The position numbers and the translations under genes were made by a program. A stretch of 64,000 nucleotides of DNA from Roseovarius sp. (lineage in GTDB: Bacteria > Pseudomonadota > Alphaproteobacteria > Rhodobacterales > Rhodobacteraceae): the NCBI GenBank assembly GCA_014359765.1, contig JACIYT010000008.1:1-64000 (forward strand), written 5' to 3'. Shown here piece after piece: positions 21,204 through 30,592 of the stretch. A model generated the notes under the pieces. That model had not been told where the DNA came from, did no database searches, and saw nothing but the letters and a program-made list of their open reading frames with translations. The stretch's first letter is position 1; each line of letters starts with the position of its first letter.

Positions 21204-23015
21204 TCAGCCATTCTTTCGCGCGGGGGCAAAGAAGATGAGGCGGGTCTCCTCGCCGCCCCTTGGTTCCTTGTCGCGGGGGATGAAGGTCAGCCCGCCCGTG
21301 GCGCGCATCTCGGCCAGCGGCACCGCCTCGGGATTGTCGGCGCGCCAGTCTTCCAGCGTGTAATCGGCGCTCAGCCGGGTGGTGCGCACGCCCCAGCCCT
21401 GCGCCATGCGCCGCGAGATTTCCGCATGATCGAACTCGCCGCCGATGCGCCGCCCGCCCAGCGTGGCGGGCAGGGCGTGGCGCGCGTCGTCCTCACGCGC
21501 GCGGCGCAGCTGAAAGACGTTCTCGCGGCCGAATTCGGGCGCGAGGTCGGTGGCCACCAGCGTGTTGTAGGCGTCATTGTCGGTCAGCGCCACGACCTGA
21601 CCATAGCTCACCACCTCGAGCCCGTGCTCGGCGGCCTCCGAGAGGATATCGCCGAAGAAGGTGCGCAGCCCCGCCTCCCGCGCCGAGCGCAGGCGGATAC
21701 GGTTCGGATCGGCCACCAGCACCGGCACCTCGAGATTTTGCAGCGCCTGCCCCAGCGCCGTGGAAAAGGCCGAGCCGCCAACGAGGATCACCCCCGGCGG
21801 CCCCTTCTGCGCCAGCCCCAGCGCGCGCCCCAGCGGCGCGAGCGAAAACCCGTGGAGCACCACCGTCGCCGCCACCAGCGCGAAGGCCAGCGGCGTGAGC
21901 CGCGCCGCATCCTCGAAGCCGAGCGCCACCAGCCGCTCGGCAAAGAGCCCCGCCACCGCCACCAGCACCACGCCGCGCGGTCCCGTGAGCGCGACCAGCA
22001 GCCGCTCGTTCATCGGCAGGCGCGTGCCGAGAAGCGACAGCAGCACCGTGGCGGGCCGCACCAGCAACACCGTGATCAGCACGAAGAGCGCCGCGCGCGC
22101 GTCAAGCAGCGCCAGCGTCTCGGCATTCATCGAGGCGGCGAGCAGGATGAACACCCCCGAGACAAGCAGCACCGTCGCGTGCTCCTTGAAGCGGCGCAGC
22201 TCGGCATAGCTCGGCAGGTCGGTATTGGCCATGTAGAGCCCCATCACCGTAACGGTGAGCAGCCCGCTTTCGTGCAGGACCGTATCGGCGAGGGCAAAGA
22301 CCCCCAGCAGAACGGCAAAGAGCACCGGCACCTTCATGAATTCGGGCACATGGCCCGCGCGGAACGCCCGCACCAGCCCCCAGCCCGCGCCAAGCCCCAG
22401 CACCAGCGCCACCGCGATGCCCCGCGCCATGGACAGCGCCGCGCCGCCCGCGCTCTCGGTGGCGGCGATCACCAGCACCACCTCAAAGGCGAGAACGGCG
22501 GCCAATGCGCCGACCGGGTCGTTGACGATCGCCTCCCATTGCAGCAGCTGCGCGGGCCTGCGCGCCAGCCGCGCCTGCCGCAGAAGCGGCGCGATCACCG
22601 TCGGGCCGGTCACGATCATGATGCCGCCGAACACCGCCGAGGCCTCCCATCCCAGCCCCGCCGCGTAATGCAGCGCCAGCGTCGAGCCGAGCCAGCCCAG
22701 CGGCGCGCCGAGAATGACCAGCCGCCACACGCCTTCGGCGGCGCCCCGCAGGCCCTGGATATTGAGGGTAAGGCCGCCCTCGAAGAGGATCACCGCCACC
22801 GCGATCGACACCATCGGCCCCATCAAGGGGCCGATATCGCGCGCCGGATCGAAGAGGCCCAGCCCCGGCCCCACGATCAGCCCCGCCGCCAGCATCAGCA
22901 CGATGGCCGGCATCCGCAGCCGCCAGGCCAGCCATTGCGCGCCCACACCCAGCACGCCCACCAGCGCGAAGATCATAACCGGCGAGAGCGCGCCCGCCTC
23001 CGGTCCTGCCGCCAC
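21204..23015 (-). CDS. CPA-type Na+/H+ antiporter with C-terminal TrkA-N domain
   Basis: Multiple TM helices, GPTVIAPLLRQARLARRPAQLLQWEAIVNDPVGALAAVL, GPRGVVLVAVAGLFAERL, Rossmann ILVGGSAFSTALGQALQ. Confidence 0.9.
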   Translation of the reverse strand: MAAGPEAGALSPVMIFALVGVLGVGAQWLAWRLRMPAIVLMLAAGLIVGPGLGLFDPARDIGPLMGPMVSIAVAVILFEGGLTLNIQGLRGAAEGVWRLVILGAPLGWLGSTLALHYAAGLGWEASAVFGGIMIVTGPTVIAPLLRQARLARRPAQLLQWEAIVNDPVGALAAVLAFEVVLVIAATESAGGAALSMARGIAVALVLGLGAGWGLVRAFRAGHVPEFMKVPVLFAVLLGVFALADTVLHESGLLTVTVMGLYMANTDLPSYAELRRFKEHATVLLVSGVFILLAASMNAETLALLDARAALFVLITVLLVRPATVLLSLLGTRLPMNERLLVALTGPRGVVLVAVAGLFAERLVALGFEDAARLTPLAFALVAATVVLHGFSLAPLGRALGLAQKGPPGVILVGGSAFSTALGQALQNLEVPVLVADPNRIRLRSAREAGLRTFFGDILSEAAEHGLEVVSYGQVVALTDNDAYNTLVATDLAPEFGRENVFQLRRAREDDARHALPATLGGRRIGGEFDHAEISRRMAQGWGVRTTRLSADYTLEDWRADNPEAVPLAEMRATGGLTFIPRDKEPRGGEETRLIFFAPARKNG

Positions 23016-23016
23016 G

Positions 23017-24180
23017 TCACACCCCCGCTTTCGTTTCCAGTCGCTTGCCGGTCAGCCGCGCATGGCTCTGGAGCGCGAAACGGTCGGTCATCCCGGCGAT
23101 GTAATCGGCTACCAGCCGCGCCAGTTCCGTGCGATCGCCCGCCCGCGCCACATCGGCGCGCCATTCCTCGGGCAGGTGCTCGGGCGCGTCAAGATAGATC
23201 GGGAACAGGTCGCGCACCACCTCATCCACCATGGCGCGCATCGCGTTGACGGCAGGCGCACGATACATGCGCGTGAAAAGAAACGCCCGGATCGCCTGCA
23301 AATCCTGCCAGAGCGCGGGCGAAAAGCGGATCACCGGCACGCCCAGCGCACGCAGCGCCGCCACATCGGGCGGCGCTGCACGGGCCAGGTGCGCGCGGCT
23401 CGTGGCGATCACGTCGCCCACCATCGCGCCGAAGACCCGGCGCAGCGCCTCGTGGCGGCGGCGCTTGGCTTCGAGGCCGGGCCAGAGCCGGTCCACCTCG
23501 GCGAAACAATCGCCCACCACCGGCAGCGTGGCGATTTCCTCATCCGTAAAGAGCCCCGCGCGCAGCCCGTCATGCAGATCGTGGTTGTTATAGGCGATAT
23601 CGTCGGCGATGGCGGCGGCCTGCGCCTCGGCCCCGGCATGGCTGTGCAGTTCGAGATCGTGGCGCGCATTGTAATGGGCCAGCGCATAGGGCAATGGCCC
23701 GGTGACCGGCCCGTTATGCTTGGCCAGCCCCTCGAGCGTCTCCCAGGTCAGGTTGAGCCCGTCAAACCCGGCGTAATGCCGTTCGAGCGCGGTGACGATG
23801 CGCAGCGCCTGCGCGTTATGGTCGAACCCGCCATGGGGCGCCATGAGATCCGCCAGCGTATCCTCGCCCGCATGGCCAAAGGGCGTGTGGCCCAGATCAT
23901 GCGCCAGCGCCACCGCCTCGGTCAATCCGGCATCGAGGCCGAGCGCGCCCGCGATCGTGCGCGCCACCTGCGCCACCTCGATCGAATGGGTGAGCCGGGT
24001 GCGGTAGTAATCCCCCTCATGGGCGACAAAGACCTGGGTCTTGTGCTTGAGCCGGCGAAAGGCCGAGGAATGGATGATGCGGTCGCGGTCGCGCTGAAAG
24101 GGGGTGCGAAAGGCGCTCTCCTCTTCGGCGACGCGGCGGCCGCGCGAGCGGGCAGGATCGGTGGCATAGGGGGCAGGCAT
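23017..24180 (-). CDS. dgt: Deoxyguanosinetriphosphate triphosphohydrolase-like HD protein
   Basis: HSSAFRRLKHKTQVFVAHEGDYYRTRLTHSIEVAQVARTIA, ALAHDLGHTPFGHAGEDTL, YNNHDLHDGL. Confidence 0.94.
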   Translation of the reverse strand: MPAPYATDPARSRGRRVAEEESAFRTPFQRDRDRIIHSSAFRRLKHKTQVFVAHEGDYYRTRLTHSIEVAQVARTIAGALGLDAGLTEAVALAHDLGHTPFGHAGEDTLADLMAPHGGFDHNAQALRIVTALERHYAGFDGLNLTWETLEGLAKHNGPVTGPLPYALAHYNARHDLELHSHAGAEAQAAAIADDIAYNNHDLHDGLRAGLFTDEEIATLPVVGDCFAEVDRLWPGLEAKRRRHEALRRVFGAMVGDVIATSRAHLARAAPPDVAALRALGVPVIRFSPALWQDLQAIRAFLFTRMYRAPAVNAMRAMVDEVVRDLFPIYLDAPEHLPEEWRADVARAGDRTELARLVADYIAGMTDRFALQSHARLTGKRLETKAGV

Positions 24181-24257
24181 CGGCGAGGTCCTTGTCGCGG
24201 CGCGCGTGATTCATATATGTCAGACTGCGAATTGAGATGAAACCGCCGAGGCCCGCA

Positions 24258-24581
24258 ATGCAACTTCCGCCCAAGGTCACCCCCCGCGCCTTTGCCCGCC
24301 TGGCCGAGATCGGCGCAGGCCAGCAGGGTCAGGCGCTGCGCATCGCCGTCGAAGGCGGCGGCTGTTCGGGGTTTCAATACGACATCCGCCTCGATACGCC
24401 CGCCGAGGACGACCTCATCCTCGAAGGCGACGGGCAGCGCGTGGTGGTCGATGCCGTCTCGCTGCCGTTTCTCGCGGGCGCGACCATCGACTTTGCCGAG
24501 GAATTGATCGGCGCGCGTTTCGTCATCGACAATCCCAACGCCTCCTCCTCCTGCGGCTGCGGCACGTCGTTCTCGATCTGA
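24258..24581 (+). CDS. erpA: HesB/IscA-family iron-sulfur cluster insertion protein (ErpA-like)
   Basis: VEGGGCSGFQYDIRLD...IDNPNASSSCGCGTSFSI (three conserved Cys). Confidence 0.92.
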   Translation: MQLPPKVTPRAFARLAEIGAGQQGQALRIAVEGGGCSGFQYDIRLDTPAEDDLILEGDGQRVVVDAVSLPFLAGATIDFAEELIGARFVIDNPNASSSCGCGTSFSI

Positions 24582-24667
24582 GCGCGACGGCGCGGCCGGA
24601 ACCACCCGAGCCTTGCGCCCTGCCCGCCCCCGCGCGATAGAGGGGCGTCGGATCGGAGGGACTGCCC

Positions 24668-25450
24668 ATGCGCATCGCCACGTTCAACATCAACGGCATC
24701 AAGGCGCGCCATGCCGCGCTCTGCGACTGGCTCGACGAGGCCACGCCGGAGGTGGTGCTGTTGCAGGAGATCAAGAGCCTCGATGCGGCCTTCCCGCGCG
24801 AGGCCTTCGAGGAGCGCGGCTATAATGTCGAAACCCACGGGCAAAAGGGATTCAACGGGGTGGCGATCCTGTCGAAGCGCCCGCTCGAGGACGTGACGCG
24901 CGGCCTGCCCGGCGACGCGAGCGACGAACAGGCCCGCTGGATCGAGGCCACGGTGATGGGCGAGACGCGCGCGCTGCGGCTCTGCGGGCTCTACCTGCCC
25001 AATGGCAACCCGGCGCCGGGCCCGAAATTCGACTACAAGCTGGCCTGGATGGCGCGGCTGCGCGCGCGCGCCGCCGAATTGCTCGCCACCGAGGAGCCAG
25101 TGCTGATGGGCGGCGATTACAACGTCATCCCCCAGGACGAGGATGCCGCCCGCCCCGAAGCGTGGCGCGCCGATGCGCTGGCGCGGCCCGAGAGCCGCGC
25201 CGCCTTTCGCCGGATCCTCCATCAGGGCTACACGGACGCGTTCCGCGCCCGCGTGCAGGGGCCGGGGCATTACAGCTTCTGGGATTACCAGGCCGGCGCG
25301 TGGGAACGCAATGACGGCATCCGCATCGACCATTTCCTGCTCAGCCCGCAGGCCGCCGACCTGATGACCGATTGCGGCATCGACACGGCCCTGCGCGGGC
25401 GCGACAAGCCCTCCGATCACGTGCCCGTCTGGGTCGAGATCGACGCCTGA
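24668..25450 (+). CDS. xthA: Exodeoxyribonuclease III
   Basis: MRIATFNINGIKARH, LQEIKSLDAAFP, LCGLYLPNGNP, GGDYNVIP, DGIRIDHFLLSP, PSDHVPVWVEI. Confidence 0.94.
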   Translation: MRIATFNINGIKARHAALCDWLDEATPEVVLLQEIKSLDAAFPREAFEERGYNVETHGQKGFNGVAILSKRPLEDVTRGLPGDASDEQARWIEATVMGETRALRLCGLYLPNGNPAPGPKFDYKLAWMARLRARAAELLATEEPVLMGGDYNVIPQDEDAARPEAWRADALARPESRAAFRRILHQGYTDAFRARVQGPGHYSFWDYQAGAWERNDGIRIDHFLLSPQAADLMTDCGIDTALRGRDKPSDHVPVWVEIDA

Positions 25451-25468
25451 CGCGCCCGCTGCCCCCGC

Positions 25469-26812
25469 TCACATTGCGCGCATCCGGGGTGCGCGCCACC
25501 TGGCGCCGGCCTCGACGATGAGATCGGTCAGCGCCCAGACCAGCGCATCGACGCGGTCGGGGCTGCCGCGCCCCTCATAGCCGCGCGCGGTCATGGCGCA
25601 CATCTGATCCTCGAGTGCCCCCAGCCCGCGCAGGTGGTGCACGCGCCCCTGTTCATAGAGCGCCGCCACCGGCTCGGCGCGCAGCACCTTGCCCCGGGTC
25701 GCGTGGACCTTGCGCAGGGGCACCAGCGGGTCGAGCTGGCGGATCACCTGTTCGACCAGATCGCCGCCCTGGTTGACCTCGGCCACCAGCCTTTCGGCAC
25801 CCCGGCGATCCATGGCCCGGATCGCGGCCTCGGCCCATTGCGCGGGGCTGGCGCCGGTGACGCTCGCATCCTCGAGCACATAAGCGCGCCAGTCCGAGAC
25901 CGGGCCGCGCATGAGCACACCCGCCACCACGATCCCGCAGGCATCCGACTTGCCATGCCCCGTCACCGGCGGGTCGATGGCGACCACGATCCGGTCGAGC
26001 GGCGGCGCGGCCTCCACGCGCCCCGCCTCGATCAGCGCCGGTGTCCAGAGCGCATCCTCGGCCTCGTCCACCAGCACACCGTCGAGTTCCTGCCGCCCGA
26101 GCCGCGTGCCCGCGTAGCGCGCGCGCACCTCCTCGAGAAAGCCCTGCGCGAGATTGGCGGCATTGGCCTCGGTCGGTGCACTGGTGACCACGGTCGTGTC
26201 GCGCTCCAGGATCTCCTTGAGCACCCCCACATTGCGCGGCGTGGTGGTGACGCAGACGCGCGGATCCTCGCCCAGCCTCAGGCCGAATTGCAGCATGTCC
26301 CAGGTCTCGCGCGCGCGTTTCCACTTGGCCAGCTCATCGACCCAGGCCCCGTCGAATTGCGGGCCGCGCAGGGATTCGGGCTCATGCGCGGAAAACACCT
26401 GCGCGGTGGCGCCGTTGGGCCAGAGGAGCCGCTTGCGCGTGGCCTGCCATTCGGGGCGGCGATCGGGGGGCGAACAGGCCATGATCCCGCTCTCGCCAAA
26501 GATCATCACCTCGCGCACCTGATCGACGGTCTCGCCCACCAGCGCGAGGCGATTGCAGCGCCCCGGATCGAGCGGGCGCGCGCCCTCGACCTGTGCGCGC
26601 ACCCATTCGGCGCCCGCGCGCGTCTTGCCCGCGCCGCGCCCGCCGAGGATCACCCATGTGCGCCAGTCGCCGTCGGGTGGCAACTGATGCGGCATGGCCC
26701 AGAACTCGAAGATCCAGGGCAGCGCAAAGAGCTCACCCTCCGTGAGGGCAGCGAGGAAGTCCTCCTGCGCATCGGGCCCTTCTGAGACGATCCAGGCGGC
26801 AGCCGATCTCAT
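25469..26812 (-). CDS. GTA-type terminase large subunit (RcGTA g2-like)
   Basis: Walker A WVILGGRGAGKTRAGAEWVR, Walker B FDGAWVDELAKWKR, TTTPRNVGVLKEIL, nuclease DPPVTGHGKSDACGIVVAG and SPDRVDALVWALTDL. ATG at 26812 chosen (ORF open to 26899). Confidence 0.88.
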   Translation of the reverse strand: MRSAAAWIVSEGPDAQEDFLAALTEGELFALPWIFEFWAMPHQLPPDGDWRTWVILGGRGAGKTRAGAEWVRAQVEGARPLDPGRCNRLALVGETVDQVREVMIFGESGIMACSPPDRRPEWQATRKRLLWPNGATAQVFSAHEPESLRGPQFDGAWVDELAKWKRARETWDMLQFGLRLGEDPRVCVTTTPRNVGVLKEILERDTTVVTSAPTEANAANLAQGFLEEVRARYAGTRLGRQELDGVLVDEAEDALWTPALIEAGRVEAAPPLDRIVVAIDPPVTGHGKSDACGIVVAGVLMRGPVSDWRAYVLEDASVTGASPAQWAEAAIRAMDRRGAERLVAEVNQGGDLVEQVIRQLDPLVPLRKVHATRGKVLRAEPVAALYEQGRVHHLRGLGALEDQMCAMTARGYEGRGSPDRVDALVWALTDLIVEAGARWRAPRMRAM

Positions 26813-27089
26813 GCCGGGCTGCGTCGAAATCGATGGCGTATCCGTGGGCGATGCCACGTTCCTGTTGTCTGCGTTTGTCAAGCTGCGCCTCCGCTTCAAT
26901 GGCGATCTTGAGCCATTGCCGGATCTCGGCGGTGGCCCGTGTTGCGTGTTTCAGTTCTCCGAGGTCCCCGGCCCGGATTTTCAGGTAAAGCTCTTCCAGT
27001 TCCTCGCGCATGTCCGCGAGTTGCTGCTCGAGCGCGTTGATCGAGGTGGTCAGCCCCGAAGGCCGCTCCTCCGGGGTGATCAGAACCAT
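26733..27089 (-). CDS. GTA-type small terminase (RcGTA g1-like)
   Basis: MVLITPEERPSGLTTSINALEQQLADMREELEELYLKIRAGDLGELKHATRATAEIRQWLKIAIEAEAQLDKRRQ...; short coiled-coil protein overlapping the g2-like start, as in RcGTA. Confidence 0.72.
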   Translation of the reverse strand: MVLITPEERPSGLTTSINALEQQLADMREELEELYLKIRAGDLGELKHATRATAEIRQWLKIAIEAEAQLDKRRQQERGIAHGYAIDFDAARHEIGCRLDRLRRARCAGGLPRCPHGG

Positions 27090-27150
27090 GCGTGTCGCTG
27101 CCTCATGCCGTTGCCTTTCTTGCCCAGGGGTCTCCGCCCGTGCCGACACG

Positions 27151-27183
27151 AAAAAGCGGCCTCCGGGGGGTCCCCGGGGCCGC
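27151..27183 (-). terminator. Rho-independent terminator (minus strand)
   Basis: Minus strand: GCGGCCCCGGGG-ACC-CCCCGGAGGCCGC-TTTTT; 12-bp GC-rich stem with one bulge and a T5 run, downstream of the 27875..27291 gene. Confidence 0.82.
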
Positions 27184-27290
27184 GTGCCCATCTCGTCCAG
27201 CATGGCAAAAGTCATACGACAAAGCGCACGCAATGTCAATGGCTTAGCGGCGATGCCTGCGCCCGGTGCGGGCGCGTCATTCACGGTTTT

Positions 27291-27875
27291 TCAGGGATTT
27301 TCTGCCCGCCAGGCGGCCCAGGCCTCGGGGGTATCGAGATCGGTTATGGCGCGCGCGCCGGGCAAGGGGCAGAGCGTCACGGGATGACGCGCAAGCAGCG
27401 CGCGCGCGCCCTCGTCCCCCGCGAGCGCGGCCATCTCGGGCAGGAGGGCGGCGGGAAAGATCACCGGGTGGCCGGGGCGGCCATCCCCGGAGGTGGCGCG
27501 CAGGATGGTCCCGCCGTCAAAGGCGCGCAGGGCGGTCTCGAGGTCCTCTGCCGTGAGGTCCGGCATGTCGGGCAGCACCACCATCAGCGCGCGCGCGCCC
27601 CGCGCCTGCGCCCAATCCGCCCCCGCCCGCAGCGAGGAGGCCATGCCTTCGGCGGCCTCGGGCACGGTGCGGCGCACCACCGCCAGCCCTTCGAGCGCCG
27701 CCGCGCGCGCATGATCATCGGGCGGCAGCGTCACGAGCACGTCGGGGCTCAGCCTCAGCGCCACCTCGGCCCGCTCGCGCAGGAGGGCACGCCCGCGCAC
27801 CACCTCCAGCAGCTTGTCGCGCCCGCGCATCCGCCGCGATGCCCCGGCGGCGGGCAGGAGGAGGACGACGGTCAT
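27291..27875 (-). CDS. NTP transferase domain protein (MobA/MocA-like molybdenum cofactor cytidylyl/guanylyltransferase family)
   Basis: VVLLLPAAGASRRMRGRDKLLEVVRGRALL, VVLPDMPDLTAEDLE, GRPGHPVIFPAALLPEM. Confidence 0.82.
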   Translation of the reverse strand: MTVVLLLPAAGASRRMRGRDKLLEVVRGRALLRERAEVALRLSPDVLVTLPPDDHARAAALEGLAVVRRTVPEAAEGMASSLRAGADWAQARGARALMVVLPDMPDLTAEDLETALRAFDGGTILRATSGDGRPGHPVIFPAALLPEMAALAGDEGARALLARHPVTLCPLPGARAITDLDTPEAWAAWRAENP

Positions 27876-27988
27876 TCCTGAACCGGGAGCCGCGCGGGTG
27901 CCCGACCGCGGGCGGGCGCCGAAACAGTTGTGGGGGGCGCTTTATGGTCGCCAGATACTGCCAGGCTTGCGCGGGTGTGTGACGTTGC

Positions 27989-28020
27989 AAAAGCGCCCGC
28001 CCATCCGGGCGGTCGGGCGC
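27989..28020 (-). terminator. Probable intrinsic terminator of the amino-acid ABC transporter operon
   Basis: Minus strand GCGCCCG...CGGGCGC stem (with inner GC pairs) followed by TTTT. Confidence 0.55.
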
Positions 28021-28092
28021 TCGCGCGGCGGCGTGCAAGCTCGCCTTGAGTCCGCGCGGGGAAGGCTCTGGAGCGCCGCATTCCCTGTCCAC

Positions 28093-28899
28093 CTACCGGA
28101 TCAGCCGCAGCCGCAGCCGCAAGCCCCGCCGCGCCTCTTGCGGCAGGTGGCGGTTGAGGCGACGGTTGACGAGGCCGAACAGCCCGATCACCACCAGCGT
28201 CAGCAGGATGAACCACGCCGCAAGGATCGGATAGGGCACGAAGGGGTTGAAGGTCTTGTCGGCGAAGAACTTCGCGTAATAGAGCGCGTCACCGCGCTGT
28301 CCCCGGGCGGGAAAGCCCGAGAAGAACACCAGCGTGGTGGCGTGAAAGAGAAAGATCGCCTCGTTGGTATAGGCCGGCCAGGCCAGCCGCAGCATCGTGG
28401 GCCAGACGATCCGGCGAAAGCGCGGCCAGCCCGAAAACCCATAGGCATCGGCCGCCTCCACATCGCCCTTGGGGATCGAGCGCAGCGCGCCATGGAAGAT
28501 CTCGCCCGAATAGGCAGCGGTGTTGAGAAACAGCACGATCAGCGCGCCCAGCCAGGCCGAGGTGAACGGATCGAAGAACGGATGCACCGATTTCAGCGAG
28601 AGGAACAGGAAATAGGCAAAGAAGAACTGGATGAAGAGCGGCGAGCCGCGAAACACGAAGATGAACCATTCCGACGGTTTGCGGATCAGCGCGCTGCGCG
28701 CCCCCTTGCCGAGCGCCACGGCAACGGCGAGGAAGAACCCGCAAAAGAGCGCCACCGCGCCGAAATAGATGTTCCAGATCATCCCCGACCCGATCAGGGT
28801 GATCTGCTCGCACAGCGTATAGCCCTCGCGCGGCAGGAGGCGTTCGCCATGGCCGAGCGAACGCAGGGCGTAATCCTGAACGGTCTGCCAGCAGCTCAT
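28093..28899 (-). CDS. Polar amino-acid ABC transporter permease (HisM-like)
   Basis: FRGSPLFIQFFFAYFLFLSL, SGEIFHGALRSIPKGDVEAADAYGFSGWPRFRRIVWPTMLRLAWPAYTNEAI. Confidence 0.9.
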   Translation of the reverse strand: MSCWQTVQDYALRSLGHGERLLPREGYTLCEQITLIGSGMIWNIYFGAVALFCGFFLAVAVALGKGARSALIRKPSEWFIFVFRGSPLFIQFFFAYFLFLSLKSVHPFFDPFTSAWLGALIVLFLNTAAYSGEIFHGALRSIPKGDVEAADAYGFSGWPRFRRIVWPTMLRLAWPAYTNEAIFLFHATTLVFFSGFPARGQRGDALYYAKFFADKTFNPFVPYPILAAWFILLTLVVIGLFGLVNRRLNRHLPQEARRGLRLRLRLIR

Positions 28900-29804
28900 G
28901 CCGCGGCCCTCCCGCCGGTGGTGGCCTGGCCGCGGCTGAGCCGCCGCATCACCCGCTCGAGCGCCAGTTCCGAGACGCGCGTCAGCCCGAGATAGAACAC
29001 CAGCAACGCCAGGAAATACCACATCCGCCAGTCGCCATGCGGATAGTCGGTAAAGCGCGGATTGGCCGTGCCGCCCAGTTCGCGCGCCCAATAGACGATA
29101 TCCTCCACCCCCAGCAGGAACAGCAGCGGCGTGGCCTTGGTCAGCACCATCCACAGATTGCCCAGGCCCGGCAGCGCATAGACCCACATCTGCGGCACGA
29201 GGATGCGCCGGAAGATCTGGTGGCGCGTCATGCCATAGGCCTCGGCGGTCTCGATCTGCGCACGCGGCACGGCGCGCATCGCGCCATGGAGCACATTCGC
29301 CGCAAAGGCCCCGAACACGATGGCAAAGGTCAGCACCGCAAGGCAGAAGCCATAGACGTCATGCACCCATTGCGGCGCATTGCCCGGGGGCAGCTTGGCC
29401 GCCGCGCAGACCACGAAATCGTTTCCCTGCCAGATCGCGGCCTCCCAGTCGGGGCAGCGGATCCTGTGGCGGATCACCTCCAACAGCTGATCGAGCGCGA
29501 TCACGAAGAACAGGAAAAAGGCGATGTCGGGCACGCCGCGCACGATGGCGATATAGCCCTTGCCGATCCAGGCGACCGGCCAGATCCGCGAGCGCGCGGC
29601 CATGGCCCCGCCGAAGCCAAAGGCCAGCGCGGCAGGCGCGGTGATCGCCAGCAGCAAGAGCACGGTGCCCACGGCCAGGTAGAGATTGGCGTGTTTCGGC
29701 GTGCTCAGGTAGCAGGCGAACCAGCGCCACCCCTCGAGCGTGGCGGGATCCGAGCAGAACGCGAAAATGGCAGCCTCCCTCGGGCAGGAGAGGCCCCCGC
29801 GCAT
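28896..29804 (-). CDS. Polar amino-acid ABC transporter permease (HisQ-like)
   Basis: IVRGVPDIAFFLFFVIALDQLL, LHGAMRAVPRAQIETAEAYGMTRHQIFRRILVPQMWVYALPGLGNLW; ATGA-type overlap with next gene. Confidence 0.9.
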   Translation of the reverse strand: MRGGLSCPREAAIFAFCSDPATLEGWRWFACYLSTPKHANLYLAVGTVLLLLAITAPAALAFGFGGAMAARSRIWPVAWIGKGYIAIVRGVPDIAFFLFFVIALDQLLEVIRHRIRCPDWEAAIWQGNDFVVCAAAKLPPGNAPQWVHDVYGFCLAVLTFAIVFGAFAANVLHGAMRAVPRAQIETAEAYGMTRHQIFRRILVPQMWVYALPGLGNLWMVLTKATPLLFLLGVEDIVYWARELGGTANPRFTDYPHGDWRMWYFLALLVFYLGLTRVSELALERVMRRLSRGQATTGGRAAA

Positions 29805-29826
29805 GGGCGCGCGGGGGCGTCTGGCA

Positions 29827-30546
29827 TCACTCGAAGGTCGAGGACACGTCCCATTTCTCGATCAGCGCGTTGAGCGTGCCATCCTCCTTCATCGACTGGA
29901 TCGCCGCGTCGAAGGTGGCGCGCAGTTCGTTGTCGGACTGGCGCAGCCCCATGCCGACGCCACCGCCAAGCGGCACATCCTCGCCGACGAATCGCAGCTC
30001 GGGATCGGCCTCGGCGATCGGCGCGAGATAGGACCTGTCGGCCAGAACCGCATCCGCCTCGCCGTTGCGCACGGCGGCGATGGCCTCCTCGGGGGTGGCG
30101 AATTCGACCAGCATCGCGCCCGATTCGGCCACATGACCCGCCTGGATCGTGCCGGTCTGCGCGGCGATCACCCCCCCTGCGAGATCCACATCCCCCGAGA
30201 GCGCGAGATAGGCCGAAGGGTCGGGCGGCGTGTAGTTTTGGGTAAAGGCGATCACCTGCGCGCGCTCCTCGGTGATCGACATGCCGGCCATGATCGCATC
30301 GTAATTGCCGGAGACGAGATTGGGGATGATGCTGTCCCAGTCATTCGTCACCCATTCGCAGGTGAGCTGCGCGCGCCGGCACAGCTCATCGCCGAGTTCG
30401 CGCTCGAACCCGTCCACCGCGCCCTGGTCATTGATGAAATTCCACGGCGGATAGGCGCCCTCGGTGCCCAGCCGCACCACGTCCTGCGCCAGCGCCCCGC
30501 CGGCCAGCACCGCCAGCGCGGCGGCGGAGATCAGAAGTCTTGTCAT
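29827..30546 (-). CDS. Periplasmic amino-acid-binding protein of ABC transporter
   Basis: Signal MTRLLISAAALAVLAGGALAQ; VRLGTEGAYPPWNFINDQGAVDGFERELGDELCRRA; SBP family 3. Confidence 0.92.
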   Translation of the reverse strand: MTRLLISAAALAVLAGGALAQDVVRLGTEGAYPPWNFINDQGAVDGFERELGDELCRRAQLTCEWVTNDWDSIIPNLVSGNYDAIMAGMSITEERAQVIAFTQNYTPPDPSAYLALSGDVDLAGGVIAAQTGTIQAGHVAESGAMLVEFATPEEAIAAVRNGEADAVLADRSYLAPIAEADPELRFVGEDVPLGGGVGMGLRQSDNELRATFDAAIQSMKEDGTLNALIEKWDVSSTFE

Positions 30547-30592
30547 CGGTTGCTCCCTCCTTGTCGATTGACGGCCCTTGCGGCCGGGGATG

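Noticed and set aside
19332-23249. 1305-aa plus-strand ORF
   Set aside because: Runs antisense across argS, the antiporter and into dgt; composition (H, R, Q, G-rich) has no recognisable domain.
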